NCBI GenBank assembly: GCA_031272075.1
Contig: JAISUK010000067.1
Coordinates: forward strand, 1-64,000
Reading direction: 5' to 3'
From: Dysgonamonadaceae bacterium
GTDB lineage: Bacteria; Bacteroidota; Bacteroidia; Bacteroidales; Azobacteroidaceae
DNA length: 64,000 bases
The translations under genes and the position numbers were made by a program. Within the stretch, counting starts at the first letter, position 1, and every line of letters begins with the position of its first letter. The notes under the pieces were generated by a model. It saw only the letters and a list, made by a program, of their open reading frames with translations. It was not told the DNA's origin and searched no databases. This document shows positions 7,905 through 18,399 of the stretch, in pieces.

Positions 7905-10106
7905 TCAGTACCTGCTAACTTGTTTTACTCCCTTCACAGCCTTGATTTTTTTTATCAACGAATCCATTGCGTTTGTATTGTTCAGCATTACCGTGATATT
8001 TCCCTGAAATAATCCGTCGACCGGATCAATATTGATGGAACGCAGTTCCATCCCGTTTTCTTTCGAGATGATGGAGGTGATGTTGGTGACAATGCCGATG
8101 TCGTCGCGCCCAACCACCCGCAACGTGACGGGGTAGTTTGAACCCGACTTGCCAGACCAGCGGGCGCTCACAACCCGATAGCCAAACCGATTGAACATGG
8201 CGGGGGCGTTCGGACAATTCGTCCGGTGGATTTTGATGCCTTGGGAGGAAACAAATCCGAAAATATCGTCGCCATAGATCGGATTACAACATTTTGACAA
8301 TTTATATTCTACGCCCGTCAGGTTCTGATCGATGGTCAATACATCCTCCTGATTGGCCAGTTCTTCGGCCGGAATAAACGCATGGTAGTTCTCCAGACTG
8401 CGTTCGGAATGTTCCTGTAGTTCGGTTTCTTTCTTTTCCAATTCCAGGTATTGATCAATGACCGTATTGACGTCCAATCGTTCGTTGGCGATGTCGGCAT
8501 AAAAATCCGTCACCGTTTTATATCCCTTTTTCTTGATCAGTCGCATCAGCCGTGCTTCGTCTTCGTCCAGCTTTCGATTTTTGAATCTTCTGTGTAACAG
8601 TTCTTTAGCGAACTCAACCTGCTTTGCTGACTGTTCTTTGAGCGACTGTTTGATCTTTATCCGGGCTTTGGAAGTGACGGCAAAATTCAGCCAATCTTGT
8701 TTCGGGGTCTGATTGGGGGATGTCTGAATGTCGACCTGATCTCCGCTTCGCAATTTGTGTTTAATCGTCACATTTTTGCCGTTTATCTTCGCGGAAACGC
8801 ATTTAGATCCCAGCTTAGAATGGATGGCGAAAGCAAAATCCAGTACAGTAGCATCTTTCGGTAATTTAAACAAATCTCCTTTGGGCGTAAATGCAAATAT
8901 TTCTTCGTCATAGAGATCCAACTTGAAATCGTGAATCAAGTCGGCAGGTGAAGAATCTTTGTTTTCCAACACTTCCCGGATGCCATTGAGCCAATCGTCC
9001 AAGCCATTTTCACTTTTGAGGCCTTTGTATTTCCAGTGTGCTGCCAGCCCTCTTTCAGCCACTTCATCCATCCGTTTCGAACGAATCTGCACTTCCACCC
9101 AGCGGCCTTGTGGCCCCAAGACCGTCGTGTGCAACGATTCATATCCATTGCTTTTGGGAATGGAGAGCCAGTCTTTTAGCCTGTTGGGATTGGGCTGGTA
9201 CATATCGGTGATCACAGAATAGACCTGCCAACATTCCGCTTTTTCTTTTTCCGGCGTAGTGTCCAGGATGACCCGGATAGCAAACAGATCATAGATGGAT
9301 TCAAACTCAATCTTTTGTTTCAGCAGTTTGTTGCGAATGGAATGAATAGATTTTGTCCGCCCCTTGATGTCGAAATGAAGCCCCATCTCCCGCAGCCGCT
9401 TTTCTACCGGTTCGATAAAAGCATTGATGTATTGGTCGCGCGACCGTTTGGTTTCATTGATTTTTCGGGCGATCATGTCGTACATTTCGCGGTCTTGAAT
9501 TTTTAACGAAATGTCTTCCAATTCCGATTTTATCTGATACAGTCCGAGTTTATGTGCAAGCGGAGCATACAGGTAAGATGCTTCTACGGCGATTTTCAGC
9601 CGGTGCTCTTCGTTGCTGATTTCTTTCGACATGCGCATCAGACACAGGCGGTCAGCAATCATGATCAGAATGACACGGACATCTTCGGCAAACGACACCA
9701 GCAGTTTGCGGAAGTTGTCGGTTTCGATTGCAGCATTTTTGGCATACAGTTCGTTGGTCTTGATCAGTCCTTTGATGATTCGCGCCACGTCTTGGCCGTA
9801 TGTCTTTTCTACGCTATTCAAATCCAGTTTCCCTTCCATCACGGGGTTGTAGAGCAACAAGGCGATCAGGGATACGTGTTTCAGTCCGATCTCCTCCGCT
9901 ACAATCAGTGCGGTATGAATATTCCGTAACCACAGATTGAATCCGTACATATCCCGCAAGGAAGCACCGGAACTGATGGTCTCGTAGATCGTCTTCCGGA
10001 CTTTCCGGATATCGTCTAAAGACAAGGCATCGCCAACCGATTGAAGCAACCGGCGATAGGCGATAATTAATTCCTTATGCTCGTGCAGTGAAAATAAATT
10101 TTCCAT
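7905..10106 (-). CDS. relA: RelA/SpoT family (p)ppGpp synthetase with degenerate hydrolase domain
   Basis: This 733-residue protein has the full long-RSH layout: HD-like domain, synthetase, TGS, and C-terminal regulatory domains ending in ACT. The synthetase looks active: GRTKSIHSIRNKL, FAIRVIL, SIPKSNGYESLHTTV and VEVQIRSKRMDEVAERGLAAHW. TGS is seen as IFAFTPKGDLFKLPKDATVLDFAF, and a zinc-finger-like CCNPIYGDDI follows. In the HD-like domain the usual HD pair is YN (residues 86-87), ED is ME, and RLHNMR has become RLCLMR, although D152 remains. I infer that it makes (p)ppGpp but does not hydrolyse it, as in RelA. A separate SpoT-type enzyme would then be needed elsewhere. It heads the operon with addB and addA. 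A TATTTTTG box at 10122-10115 would give an almost leaderless mRNA. Confidence 0.88.
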   Translation of the reverse strand: MENLFSLHEHKELIIAYRRLLQSVGDALSLDDIRKVRKTIYETISSGASLRDMYGFNLWLRNIHTALIVAEEIGLKHVSLIALLLYNPVMEGKLDLNSVEKTYGQDVARIIKGLIKTNELYAKNAAIETDNFRKLLVSFAEDVRVILIMIADRLCLMRMSKEISNEEHRLKIAVEASYLYAPLAHKLGLYQIKSELEDISLKIQDREMYDMIARKINETKRSRDQYINAFIEPVEKRLREMGLHFDIKGRTKSIHSIRNKLLKQKIEFESIYDLFAIRVILDTTPEKEKAECWQVYSVITDMYQPNPNRLKDWLSIPKSNGYESLHTTVLGPQGRWVEVQIRSKRMDEVAERGLAAHWKYKGLKSENGLDDWLNGIREVLENKDSSPADLIHDFKLDLYDEEIFAFTPKGDLFKLPKDATVLDFAFAIHSKLGSKCVSAKINGKNVTIKHKLRSGDQVDIQTSPNQTPKQDWLNFAVTSKARIKIKQSLKEQSAKQVEFAKELLHRRFKNRKLDEDEARLMRLIKKKGYKTVTDFYADIANERLDVNTVIDQYLELEKKETELQEHSERSLENYHAFIPAEELANQEDVLTIDQNLTGVEYKLSKCCNPIYGDDIFGFVSSQGIKIHRTNCPNAPAMFNRFGYRVVSARWSGKSGSNYPVTLRVVGRDDIGIVTNITSIISKENGMELRSINIDPVDGLFQGNITVMLNNTNAMDSLIKKIKAVKGVKQVSRY

Positions 10107-10131
10107 ATTCGATACAAAAATACAAACAATC

Positions 10132-10165
10132 TTGTTGTTTTTTTAATGTTGATTTCATAAATTTG
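10132..10165 (+). promoter_or_regulatory. Promoter of the DUF4301 gene
   Basis: A TTGTTG tract (10132-10137) is followed, 20 bases after its last TTG, by TAAATTTG (10158-10165). The ATG at 10191 is 25 bases beyond the -7 box. This is one of the best promoter matches in the window. Confidence 0.7.
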
Positions 10166-10190
10166 CGGTAAATGATAACTTTTTACCATT

Positions 10191-11714
10191 ATGACGATGT
10201 TTAGTTTATCCGATTTATCCGCTTTGGAACGCAAAGGAATTGCCGTTTCGCAGATTGAAGAACAGTTGGAACATTTTAAAAAAGGGTTTCCCTACCTCCC
10301 GATTGTTGCGTCAGCATCTGCTGCCAAAGGAGTGATGCATATCCCGCAAGAACAACAAGCGGAATACCTGGATGCCTGGGATGCTTACCGTAAGCAAGGC
10401 AAGCAGATCCTCAAGTTTGTTCCGGCTTCGGGAGCCGCCAGCAGGATGTTCAAAGACCTGTTTGAATTTCTGGATGCTTCCTACACGGTGCCGGCTACCG
10501 AGTTTGAGCAGACGTTTTTTAATCAAATTATGCAATTCGCTTTTTTTGACGCCTTGAATCAGGCTTGCATAAAAAATGAAAAAAAAGATGCACTTCAGTT
10601 GATTGCCGAAGGGAATTGCAAATTGGTAGTAAAGACCCTGTTGCAAAGCCATGGATTGAACTACGGTTCGTTGCCCAAAGGATTGATCCTGTTTCATCGA
10701 TATCCGGACGGTTCCCGTCAGGCGATGGAAGAGCACCTGGCAGAAGGGGCGCTGTATGCGGATGATGCGAGCGGTAATGTGAATCTCCATTTTACCGTCT
10801 CTCCCGAACATCGTCGTTTCTTCGAACAATTGGCCGAAAAAGCGATCCCCTGTTATGAAAAAAAGTTTAACAGGACGTATTCCATCACTTTCAGCGAGCA
10901 GAAGCCTTCGACCGACACCCTGGCTGTCGATGAAAATAACCTGCCGTTTCGTGAAGACGGGCGACTGCTGTTTCGTCCGGGCGGTCATGGCGCATTGATC
11001 GAAAACCTGAACGATCTGGATGCCGATGTCGTCTTTATCAAAAATATCGACAATGTGGTTCCGGATGGATTCAAAGGCATTACCGTGCAGTATAAAAAGT
11101 TGATAGCAGGCGTATTGGTACAGCTGCAGAAAAAAATCTTCGATTATATCCGCCTGATTGAATCGGGAAAATATTCGCATGATCAGTTGTTGGAAATGCT
11201 CTATTTCCTGCAAACGGAATTGTGCATCAAAAATCCCGAAACCAAAATGCTGGAAGATGTCGAATTGGTGCTTTACATCAAATCCAAATTAGACCGTCCG
11301 CTGCGTGTCTGTGGAATGGTGAAAAATGAAGGAGAACCGGGCGGAGGACCGTTCCTGGCAGTCAATCCCGACGGGACTATCTCTTTACAGATTCTCGAAA
11401 GTTCCCAGATCGACCTCAACGATCCCGAAAAAAAGCAATTGTTTCTCAGCAATGCCTATTTTAACCCGGTGGATCTGGTTTGCGCCATCAAAAATTACCG
11501 CGGCGAAAAATATGATCTGCCTGGCTATGTTGATAAAAATACAGGGTTCATTTCCCATAAATCGAAAAATGGGAAAAAACTCAAAGCGTTGGAATTGCCA
11601 GGATTATGGAATGGCGCAATGTCGGATTGGAACACGGTCTTCGTGGAAGTGCCCATCGAGACATTCAATCCGGTGAAGACCGTCAATGACTTATTGCGCC
11701 CTGAACACCAGTAA
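10191..11714 (+). CDS. DUF4301 family protein
   Basis: This 507-residue protein belongs to the DUF4301 family, widespread in Bacteroidota and of unknown biochemical function. There is no signal peptide or membrane segment, so it should be cytoplasmic. Recognisable conserved stretches include KFVPASGAASRMFK near residue 80, GLILFHRYPDGSR, FRPGGHGALIENLNDLDADVVFIKNIDNV in the middle, and RVCGMVKNEGEPGGGPF. The glycine-rich and NLNDLDAD stretches suggest a nucleotidyltransferase-like or sugar-phosphate-binding fold, but that is only an impression. It has its own promoter, divergent from the relA-like operon, and stands alone. I do not assign a function. Confidence 0.85.
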   Translation: MTMFSLSDLSALERKGIAVSQIEEQLEHFKKGFPYLPIVASASAAKGVMHIPQEQQAEYLDAWDAYRKQGKQILKFVPASGAASRMFKDLFEFLDASYTVPATEFEQTFFNQIMQFAFFDALNQACIKNEKKDALQLIAEGNCKLVVKTLLQSHGLNYGSLPKGLILFHRYPDGSRQAMEEHLAEGALYADDASGNVNLHFTVSPEHRRFFEQLAEKAIPCYEKKFNRTYSITFSEQKPSTDTLAVDENNLPFREDGRLLFRPGGHGALIENLNDLDADVVFIKNIDNVVPDGFKGITVQYKKLIAGVLVQLQKKIFDYIRLIESGKYSHDQLLEMLYFLQTELCIKNPETKMLEDVELVLYIKSKLDRPLRVCGMVKNEGEPGGGPFLAVNPDGTISLQILESSQIDLNDPEKKQLFLSNAYFNPVDLVCAIKNYRGEKYDLPGYVDKNTGFISHKSKNGKKLKALELPGLWNGAMSDWNTVFVEVPIETFNPVKTVNDLLRPEHQ

Positions 11715-11724
11715 AATTTGCCGC

Positions 11725-12288
11725 TTATTCCTGGTTGCCGCCGTAAACGTACAGATTTTTGGTCAACGCCGCCTGTTTGAAAGCAGTCACTCCGGCTTGA
11801 TTTAACGCGACGGTCATCGTTGTCCCGTCGGGCAGGAACATCAATGCTTGTTTGTCGTCTCCGATTTGTAGCAATGGAGTGGATTCTCCATTGATTTCCA
11901 TACTCCATACGCGGCTTTTGTGGTTGAAACGAAAATCAAAACTCGCTTCCGTTCCGTCCTTTTCGATATGGTAACCGTCTTTTTGAACAGTGACGGTGAA
12001 GTCGCCGTTCGCACTTTTGATGTGTCTGACATCTCCTTCCGCCAAAGGATTTTCGTCCGACCAAAATTCCAGAGAGTTGAGAACAACAAGGTCGGCAAGC
12101 ATCGCGATTTGATAGACCGGAACAATCCATAACGCAATAAAAATCAGTTCATTGATAAACTTGTCGTCAATCGTTCTATTCCAAGACAACAGCCTGTTGA
12201 ACAGACTGAAAGATCCCAGACACGAAGAAAAAAGCACACACGCACTCAACATGATTGTCGCCAAAGGGACAAAGAAAATTCGTTTCAT
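11725..12288 (-). CDS. DUF3332 lipoprotein
   Basis: This protein of about 187 residues resembles the DUF3332 family of Bacteroidota and Proteobacteria. The start was set at MKRIFFVPLATIML (12288), not at the ORF-track start. The shorter form begins with a lipoprotein signal ending in LFSSC, and a TACATTTG -7 box lies upstream at 12362-12355. A second hydrophobic stretch, LIFIALWIVPVYQIAMLADL, may span the membrane. The rest is a beta-rich domain (FTVTVQKDGYHIEKDG). Its function is unknown. It converges with the DUF4301 gene, leaving only 10 bases between stop codons. Confidence 0.75.
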   Translation of the reverse strand: MKRIFFVPLATIMLSACVLFSSCLGSFSLFNRLLSWNRTIDDKFINELIFIALWIVPVYQIAMLADLVVLNSLEFWSDENPLAEGDVRHIKSANGDFTVTVQKDGYHIEKDGTEASFDFRFNHKSRVWSMEINGESTPLLQIGDDKQALMFLPDGTTMTVALNQAGVTAFKQAALTKNLYVYGGNQE

Positions 12289-12354
12289 TTCAATAATTTG
12301 TTTAGTTTGTCGTTCGTTATCGGGTTTCGGGCTCGAATGCCGTATCCCGTCGGA

Positions 12355-12362
12355 CAAATGTA
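12355..12362 (-). promoter_or_regulatory. -7 box of the DUF3332 gene
   Basis: TACATTTG on the minus strand, 66 bases before the chosen start. No convincing -33 box. A divergent TATTTTTG (12406-12413) may serve the DUF4861 gene. Confidence 0.4.
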
Positions 12363-12471
12363 GAACATTTATCGGCAAATTAAAAATTTTATTTCAAAAT
12401 TGTTGTATTTTTGCACACTTGAGGCCATTATATCGACAGTTTAATACAATACAAACACAAATTATGAACTT

Positions 12472-13608
12472 ATGAAAATGCTTGGTTTATTGTTATTTAG
12501 TTTATTCATCATGGTGGGATGCAGCGGTGGAAAGGAATTGAAAATTTCAGTCATGAATCCCGCCCTCACTGATCGCCACAATGAAATGGTTACAGTTGCA
12601 TGGAATGCCGTTTCGGAAAAATTACAACTCACCGAAGGCGGCGCCATCATCGTCGTCGACAGCGCCGACAATCAGCTGCCTTATCAGATTCTTTACCAGG
12701 GAAATGAAACGCCTGTGTCGATCATTTTCCCTGTTACATTAAAACCCTGCGAAACGGCACATTATGCAATCAAGAAAGGTATGCCGGATTCTTTCGCTAT
12801 CCGTACCTTCGGACGATATGTCCCCGAACGCAAAGATGATTTTGCCTGGGAAAATGACCGGATCGCCTTTCGGATGTACGGGCCTGCATTGACTCCCGAA
12901 AATCCCAGCAACGGTGTGGATGTGATATTGAAACGCACAGAAGCATTGTTTCTTGACGGGATGTACGAAAACGATGCCAAGGGCATTTCTTATCATGTCG
13001 ACCACGGTTCGGGTTTGGATTGTTATAAAGTAGCGCATACGCTCGGTGGCGGCGGAATCGCCCCTTTCTTTCATGATACGCTGTGGATTGGCGGCGCATA
13101 TTCTTCTTATAAAGTGCTGGATACCGGTGCGCTTCGTACGAGCTTTGAGCTTGCTTACGATTCTGTTCCTTTTGGGAACAAACACATCACGCAAAAAATC
13201 ACCGTCACGCTCGATGCTTTCAGTCAGTTTAATCAAGCGACTGTGACTTACGATGGGGATTTCGAGTCGTTTGAACTGGCAGGCGGATTTTGGTTGCACA
13301 ATGAGATGGGAAATATTCGCTCAAGTCAAGATTTTGGCTATATCGCTTATGCTGAAAATGCTTCCGATTCCCCAATTCCCGTTGGCAGAACGTATATCGG
13401 GGTCATTTTCCCGCAAGGCATGAATAATATCATCCAACACGATGCGCATTTGCTCGGATTGGCCGATTATGTCAAAGGGAACACCTTTACTTATTATTTC
13501 GGAGCAGGATGGAGCAAATGGGGATTCGATTCGGATGAGGCCTGGTTTGACTATGTGGAGCGCTATACGTGGCACGTACATCAGCCTTTAATCCTCAATT
13601 ATCAATAA
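12472..13608 (+). CDS. DUF4861 family lipoprotein
   Basis: This 378-residue protein begins with a lipoprotein signal (LLFSLFIMVGCSGG). The body matches the DUF4861 family: FAWENDRIAFRMYGPAL, a KGISYHVDHGSGLDCYKV motif, GGGGIAPF, and a C-terminal YYFGAGWSKWG. DUF4861 proteins are common in polysaccharide utilisation loci of Bacteroidota, especially near pectin and uronic acid degradation, and probably act on or bind carbohydrates at the cell surface or in the periplasm. No such locus surrounds it here. Instead the stop is three bases before the proA start, so it may be cotranscribed with proA-argF'. Substrate and activity cannot be told from this window. Confidence 0.82.
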   Translation: MKMLGLLLFSLFIMVGCSGGKELKISVMNPALTDRHNEMVTVAWNAVSEKLQLTEGGAIIVVDSADNQLPYQILYQGNETPVSIIFPVTLKPCETAHYAIKKGMPDSFAIRTFGRYVPERKDDFAWENDRIAFRMYGPALTPENPSNGVDVILKRTEALFLDGMYENDAKGISYHVDHGSGLDCYKVAHTLGGGGIAPFFHDTLWIGGAYSSYKVLDTGALRTSFELAYDSVPFGNKHITQKITVTLDAFSQFNQATVTYDGDFESFELAGGFWLHNEMGNIRSSQDFGYIAYAENASDSPIPVGRTYIGVIFPQGMNNIIQHDAHLLGLADYVKGNTFTYYFGAGWSKWGFDSDEAWFDYVERYTWHVHQPLILNYQ

Positions 13609-13611
13609 TCG

Positions 13612-14856
13612 ATGCAGCAACTTTTCCTGGATACCCGACGGGCTGCGGCTACATTGCCGCGGGTTGACGATGAAACCGTCGGCCAAATATTGTGTGCTGT
13701 CGCTTCGCGAATCGAAGCACAGCAAGCGCTGATTCTCTCAGAAAATCAAAAAGACCTGGCGCTGATGGACAAGAAAGATCCGAAATACGACCGGGTTTTG
13801 CTTTCCGCTGCACGCATCGAAGCGATTGCTGCCGATATCCGAAATGTCGCAGGATTGCCTTCTCCCCTGGGTCGTGTGCTGAAACGCGATCTCAGACCCA
13901 ACGGCATGGAAATCACGAAAGTCAGTGTGCCGTTCGGCGTCATCGGCATCATTTATGAAGCGCGTCCCAATGTCAGTCCCGACGTGTTTTCCCTTTGCCT
14001 GAAATCAGGTAATGCCTGCATGCTGAAAGGCGGTTCAGATGCTGAATTTTCCAACCAGATACTGGTAAACACGATCCGTGATGTGCTTACTGCCCATGGA
14101 ATAGATCCCGCCGTTTGCACCTTGTTGCCGCCGGGTCGGGAATCGACGACCGCTTTGCTGAATGCCGACGGTTATGTGGATTTGATTATTCCCCGCGGAA
14201 GCCAGGGACTGATCCGGTATGTGCGCGACAATGCCCGTATTCCGGTCATCGAAACAGGCGCCGGAATTTGCCATACCTATTTCGATGAATTTGGAGATAA
14301 ATCCAAAGGCCGTGAGATTGTCAACAATGCCAAAACCCGCAGAGTCAGCGTCTGCAATGCGTTGGATTGTTTGATTATCCATGAAAAGCGATTGCCGGAT
14401 TTGCCGTTTTTGTGCAGCAAGTTGCAAGATTCACAGGTGATGATTTATGCCGACGATAAAGCCGCTGAAGCATTGCAGGGACATTATCCGCCGCAATGGT
14501 TGTCATTGGCCGACGAAGCCAGTTACGGCACAGAATTTCTGGATTATAAAATGAGCATCAAGACCGTCACTTGCATCGACGACGCGCTGGAACACATCGC
14601 TGCCTTTGGATCCAAACACAGCGAGTGTATCATTTCTGAAAATGACGAACGAATCCGATTGTTTCAGAAAACGGTGGATGCCGCATGCGTCTATGCCAAT
14701 GTCTCGACGGCTTTTACCGACGGCGCACAGTTCGGCTTGGGCGCGGAAATCGGCATCAGCACCCAGAAATTGCATGCCCGCGGCCCGATGGCTCTGGAAG
14801 CATTGACCTCTTATAAATGGATTATTAATGGAAACGGACAAATAAGAACCAATTGA
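13612..14856 (+). CDS. proA: Glutamate-5-semialdehyde dehydrogenase
   Basis: ProA (414 residues, usual length) reduces gamma-glutamyl phosphate to glutamate 5-semialdehyde with NADPH, the second step of proline synthesis in the cytoplasm. The aldehyde dehydrogenase fold is seen in [48 protein letters not shown] and [16 protein letters not shown], the last holding the catalytic cysteine. The C-terminal [31 protein letters not shown] and TSYKW motifs are diagnostic. It sits between the DUF4861 gene and argF' with three-base gaps on each side. ProB is not in the window. Pairing proline and arginine synthesis genes makes sense because both start from glutamate. Confidence 0.96.
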   Translation: MQQLFLDTRRAAATLPRVDDETVGQILCAVASRIEAQQALILSENQKDLALMDKKDPKYDRVLLSAARIEAIAADIRNVAGLPSPLGRVLKRDLRPNGMEITKVSVPFGVIGIIYEARPNVSPDVFSLCLKSGNACMLKGGSDAEFSNQILVNTIRDVLTAHGIDPAVCTLLPPGRESTTALLNADGYVDLIIPRGSQGLIRYVRDNARIPVIETGAGICHTYFDEFGDKSKGREIVNNAKTRRVSVCNALDCLIIHEKRLPDLPFLCSKLQDSQVMIYADDKAAEALQGHYPPQWLSLADEASYGTEFLDYKMSIKTVTCIDDALEHIAAFGSKHSECIISENDERIRLFQKTVDAACVYANVSTAFTDGAQFGLGAEIGISTQKLHARGPMALEALTSYKWIINGNGQIRTN

Positions 14857-14859
14857 AGT

Positions 14860-15816
14860 ATGAAGACATTTCTTACAGCAAACGATTTAGGCAACCTGCA
14901 ATCGGCAGTACACGAAGCCCTGGAGTTGAAAAAAAATCGCTATGCGTATAAACAACTGGGAGAAAACAGAACCCTCCTGTTGGTATTCTTTAATTCCAGC
15001 CTGCGAACCAGGCTTAGTACACAAAAGGCGGCATTGAACCTGGGAATGAATGTGATTGTGCTGGACGTAAACCAGGGCGCCTGGAAACTGGAAACAGAGC
15101 GAGGCGTCGTCATGGACGGCGACAAGCCGGAACATATCCTGGAAGCGATTCCCGTGATGGGCTGTTATTGCGACCTGATCGGTGTGCGCTCGTTTGCACG
15201 GTTTGAAGACAAAGAAGCGGACTACAGTGAAAAACTGTTGAATCAGTTCATTCATTATTCCGGCAAGCCGGTATTCAGCATGGAGAGCGCAACAGCGCAT
15301 CCGCTCCAGGCTTTTGCCGACCTGATCACCATCGAAGAATATAAAACGAAGCCCCGCCCGAAAGTGGTATTGACCTGGGCACCACACCCGAACGTATTGC
15401 CGCAGGCTGTCCCCAATTCTTTTGCCGATTTCATGAATGAAGCGGAGGTGGAGTTTGTCATCACGCATCCCGAAGGCTATGAACTGAGCGAACGGTTTAC
15501 TCGCGGCGCAAGGGTAGAATACGACCAACGGAAAGCGTTTGAAGGCGCGGACTTCATCTATGCCAAAAACTGGTCGGCGTTTCGGGACCCGCATTATGGG
15601 AAAATCCTCAGTAAAGACCGCAACTGGACAGTCGACAGCGCGAAAATGGCCTTGACTGACAATGCTTATTTTATGCACTGTCTGCCGGTTCGTCGCAATA
15701 TGATCGTTACCGACGATGTGATAGAAAGTCCACGATCAATCGTTATTCAGGAAGCTGCCAACCGTGAGATCTCGGCAGAAACAGTGATTCGCAGGATGCT
15801 AAGCGCTCTGGGTTGA
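14860..15816 (+). CDS. argF': N-succinylornithine carbamoyltransferase
   Basis: This 318-residue transcarbamylase transfers a carbamoyl group to an N-acylated ornithine in arginine synthesis. The carbamoyl phosphate loop is FFNSSLRTRLSTQ (near residue 45), and later motifs are KVVLTWAPHP and HCLPVRRNMIVTDDV. In this branch a residue near position 90 sets the substrate: proline selects N-succinylornithine (Bacteroides fragilis enzyme) and glutamate selects N-acetylornithine (Xanthomonas enzyme). Here MDGDKPEH places proline exactly at residue 90 by direct count, so I predict the succinylated pathway. It follows proA by three bases. Its last 18 bases overlap the 3' end of lon on the other strand. 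Confidence 0.92.
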   Translation: MKTFLTANDLGNLQSAVHEALELKKNRYAYKQLGENRTLLLVFFNSSLRTRLSTQKAALNLGMNVIVLDVNQGAWKLETERGVVMDGDKPEHILEAIPVMGCYCDLIGVRSFARFEDKEADYSEKLLNQFIHYSGKPVFSMESATAHPLQAFADLITIEEYKTKPRPKVVLTWAPHPNVLPQAVPNSFADFMNEAEVEFVITHPEGYELSERFTRGARVEYDQRKAFEGADFIYAKNWSAFRDPHYGKILSKDRNWTVDSAKMALTDNAYFMHCLPVRRNMIVTDDVIESPRSIVIQEAANREISAETVIRRMLSALG

Positions 15817-18231
15817 GGTTGGAGACATGGTGAGTTCCAGCGGATCCCGGACTTGTTCTTTCAGCAGGGCAATGTCGAACACTTCACGGATGTCGTTCAC
15901 ATAGTGAAACGTGAGTCCTTTCAGATAGATCTCGTTGATCTCGTCGATATCTTTTCTGTTTTCTTCCGAAAGGATGATTTCCTTGATGCCTGCCCGTTTT
16001 GCTGCAAGGATCTTTTCTTTGATGCCGCCTACCGGCAGCACTTTCCCACGCAGGGTGATCTCGCCTGTCATGGCGATGTTGCTTTTTACTTTGCGTTGTG
16101 TGAAGGCAGAAACCAACGAGGTGGCCATCGTGATTCCCGCAGAAGGGCCGTCTTTCGGGATTGCCCCTTCTGGAACGTGGAGGTGCACATTCCAATGTTC
16201 AAACACGTCGCTGGGGATGCCCAGTTTGGAGGCATGCGATTTGATGTATTCCAAAGCGAGTACAGCCGATTCTTTCATCACATCTCCCAGGTTGCCCGTC
16301 AATGTGAGTTTGGTTTCTTTCCCTTTGCTCAAACTGGTTTCTACAAAAAGAATCTCGCCGCCGGCAGCTGTCCAGGCCAGTCCTGTCACCACACCGGCGT
16401 ATTCATTCCCTTGGTATTTGTCTTTCGTATATTCTACCGGGCCAAGAAATTCATACAGGTCGGCAATCTCCAGCGATTGATGGTATTCTTCCCCTCCGGC
16501 TATCTTTCGAGCGACGCGGCGCATGATTTTTGCCAGTTTCTTATTCAATTCCCGAACGCCCGATTCACGGGTATAGGATTCGATGATTGCCTCCATTGTC
16601 CGTTTGGGAATGTCGAACGCTTTGGAGGGAATGCCGTGGATCTCTTTTTGATTCGGCAACAGGTGCTTCCGGGCGATTTCCACCTTTTCTTCCATGATAT
16701 ATCCGCTGACGTCAATCAGTTCCATACGGTCGATCAAGGGCGGGGACACCGTATTCAGATTATTGGCGGTAGCGATGAAAAGGACTTTCGATAAGTCGTA
16801 ATCAATATCGACATAATTGTCGTGGAATGCGAAATTCTGTTCGGGATCCAATACCTCAAGCAAGGCGGCCGAAGGATCCCCCTTGTAGTCATGCCCGACT
16901 TTGTCGATTTCATCCAGGATGATCACCGGATTGGACGATCCCGCTTTCTGCAGACTGTGGATGATGCGTCCGGGCATTGCGCCGATGTAGGTGCGGCGGT
17001 GCCCCCTGATTTCCGCTTCGTCGTGCAATCCGCCCAGCGACAGCCGGACATATTTCCGGTTCAACGCTTCGGCAATGGATTTTCCCAGTGAAGTCTTTCC
17101 GACTCCCGGAGGGCCGTAAAGGCACAGGATCGGTGATTTCATGTCTCCTTTCAGTTTCAGCACGGCCAGGTGTTCCAAAATCCGTTCTTTCACCTTGTCC
17201 AATCCGAAATGATCCTTGTCCAGGATCTTTTTCGCGCGTTTCAGATTGAAGTTGTCCTGTGTATAGTTGTTCCAGGGCAATGAAAGCAGGTTTTGGATAT
17301 ACGACATCTGTACGGAATAGTCGGGCGAGTGGGGGTGAAGCCGTTCCAGTTTCTGCAACTCTTTGTCGAAAGTAGCGCGCACTTCCGCCGAGAAATTGGT
17401 TTTTTTGGCTTTTTCTTTGATTTCGGAAATTTCCAGATCGTGGATATTGCCTCCCAAAGCTTCTTGGATGTTTTTCATTTCCTGTTGCAGAAAATATTCG
17501 CGTTGCTGTTTGTCGATATCCACTTGTGTCTTTTTGCGGATCGATTCTTTGATTTCCAGTAATTGCACGTTGTGGTCGAGCAACGACAGCAGTTTGTTCA
17601 GCCGTTCTTTCACTTCGTCGCAGGCAATCACTTCCTGTTTTTGGACGGCGGAGGCTTCTACCGTCGAAAACGCGAGATTCACGATGTAGTTGTAGTCTTT
17701 CGATCGCTGAAGCGAGTCCATCACGAAATCAGGAAGCCCCATTTTGGAGGAAAGCATCTGCAAAGTCATGTCGCGGATGCTGTTCAACTGGGCTTTGTAT
17801 TCCTTGTCGGATTTCGGCGGCATGATGTCTTGCAATTCCATGACTTTCCCTTTCAAATAAGGGTCGTGTTTGGTAATTTTTTCCAGTCGCACACGCTTTA
17901 TTCCCAGCAGCACGATTGTCATGCTGTTTTCATTTTCCTGCATGATATTGACGATTCGGGCAACCACGCCCACGGGGTAAAGATCTTGGAGTTTCGGCTC
18001 GTCTTCGTTTGCGTCTTTTTGGCAGAAGACGCTCAAAAAGCCATCGTGCCGCTGTACGTCATGAATCAGTTTCAGGGATTTGGAACGACCGACATTCACC
18101 GGCGTAGGGATGTCCGGAAGAAACATCATACTCTTCAACGGAAGAATCGGCATTTCTTTTTCAAACTCTTCGGGGCCTATCGGTTTGTTTTCTATGATAA
18201 TTTCTACTTGAGATGAAATATTGTCACCCAT
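15799..18231 (-). CDS. lon: ATP-dependent protease Lon
   Basis: This 810-residue Lon degrades misfolded and regulatory proteins in the cytoplasm. The order is an N-terminal substrate-binding domain ([20 protein letters not shown]), a coiled-coil region, an AAA+ module with Walker [14 protein letters not shown] near residue 375 and Walker [12 protein letters not shown], and the protease domain. The catalytic serine lies in [12 protein letters not shown] (Ser697) and the lysine in [14 protein letters not shown] (Lys740), spaced as in E. coli Lon. The start MGDNISS gives the normal length. The gene converges on argF' with an 18-base overlap of coding ends. No heat-shock-type promoter was recognised in the A/T-rich upstream region. 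Confidence 0.97.
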   Translation of the reverse strand: MGDNISSQVEIIIENKPIGPEEFEKEMPILPLKSMMFLPDIPTPVNVGRSKSLKLIHDVQRHDGFLSVFCQKDANEDEPKLQDLYPVGVVARIVNIMQENENSMTIVLLGIKRVRLEKITKHDPYLKGKVMELQDIMPPKSDKEYKAQLNSIRDMTLQMLSSKMGLPDFVMDSLQRSKDYNYIVNLAFSTVEASAVQKQEVIACDEVKERLNKLLSLLDHNVQLLEIKESIRKKTQVDIDKQQREYFLQQEMKNIQEALGGNIHDLEISEIKEKAKKTNFSAEVRATFDKELQKLERLHPHSPDYSVQMSYIQNLLSLPWNNYTQDNFNLKRAKKILDKDHFGLDKVKERILEHLAVLKLKGDMKSPILCLYGPPGVGKTSLGKSIAEALNRKYVRLSLGGLHDEAEIRGHRRTYIGAMPGRIIHSLQKAGSSNPVIILDEIDKVGHDYKGDPSAALLEVLDPEQNFAFHDNYVDIDYDLSKVLFIATANNLNTVSPPLIDRMELIDVSGYIMEEKVEIARKHLLPNQKEIHGIPSKAFDIPKRTMEAIIESYTRESGVRELNKKLAKIMRRVARKIAGGEEYHQSLEIADLYEFLGPVEYTKDKYQGNEYAGVVTGLAWTAAGGEILFVETSLSKGKETKLTLTGNLGDVMKESAVLALEYIKSHASKLGIPSDVFEHWNVHLHVPEGAIPKDGPSAGITMATSLVSAFTQRKVKSNIAMTGEITLRGKVLPVGGIKEKILAAKRAGIKEIILSEENRKDIDEINEIYLKGLTFHYVNDIREVFDIALLKEQVRDPLELTMSPTSTQSA

Positions 18232-18399
18232 TTAAGTGCTATTTTGTCAGTTAATAATTATTTTTTACTTTTATTAGACAGGTCAATTTTCATGCCAAGA
18301 AAGGAGTTTATTTTAGTTAAATTCTTCGTTAAATGAAAAATCAGCCCTGTTTTTTGTGTTATGTATAAATAAACTCACTACTTTTACACCTTGAAAATA

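Noticed and set aside
10311-11213. 300-aa minus-strand ORF
   Set aside because: Antisense to the DUF4301 gene; no start signals or domain.
15853-16794. 313-aa plus-strand ORF
   Set aside because: Antisense to lon, rich in Phe and His without domain signals; lon is unambiguous on the other strand.
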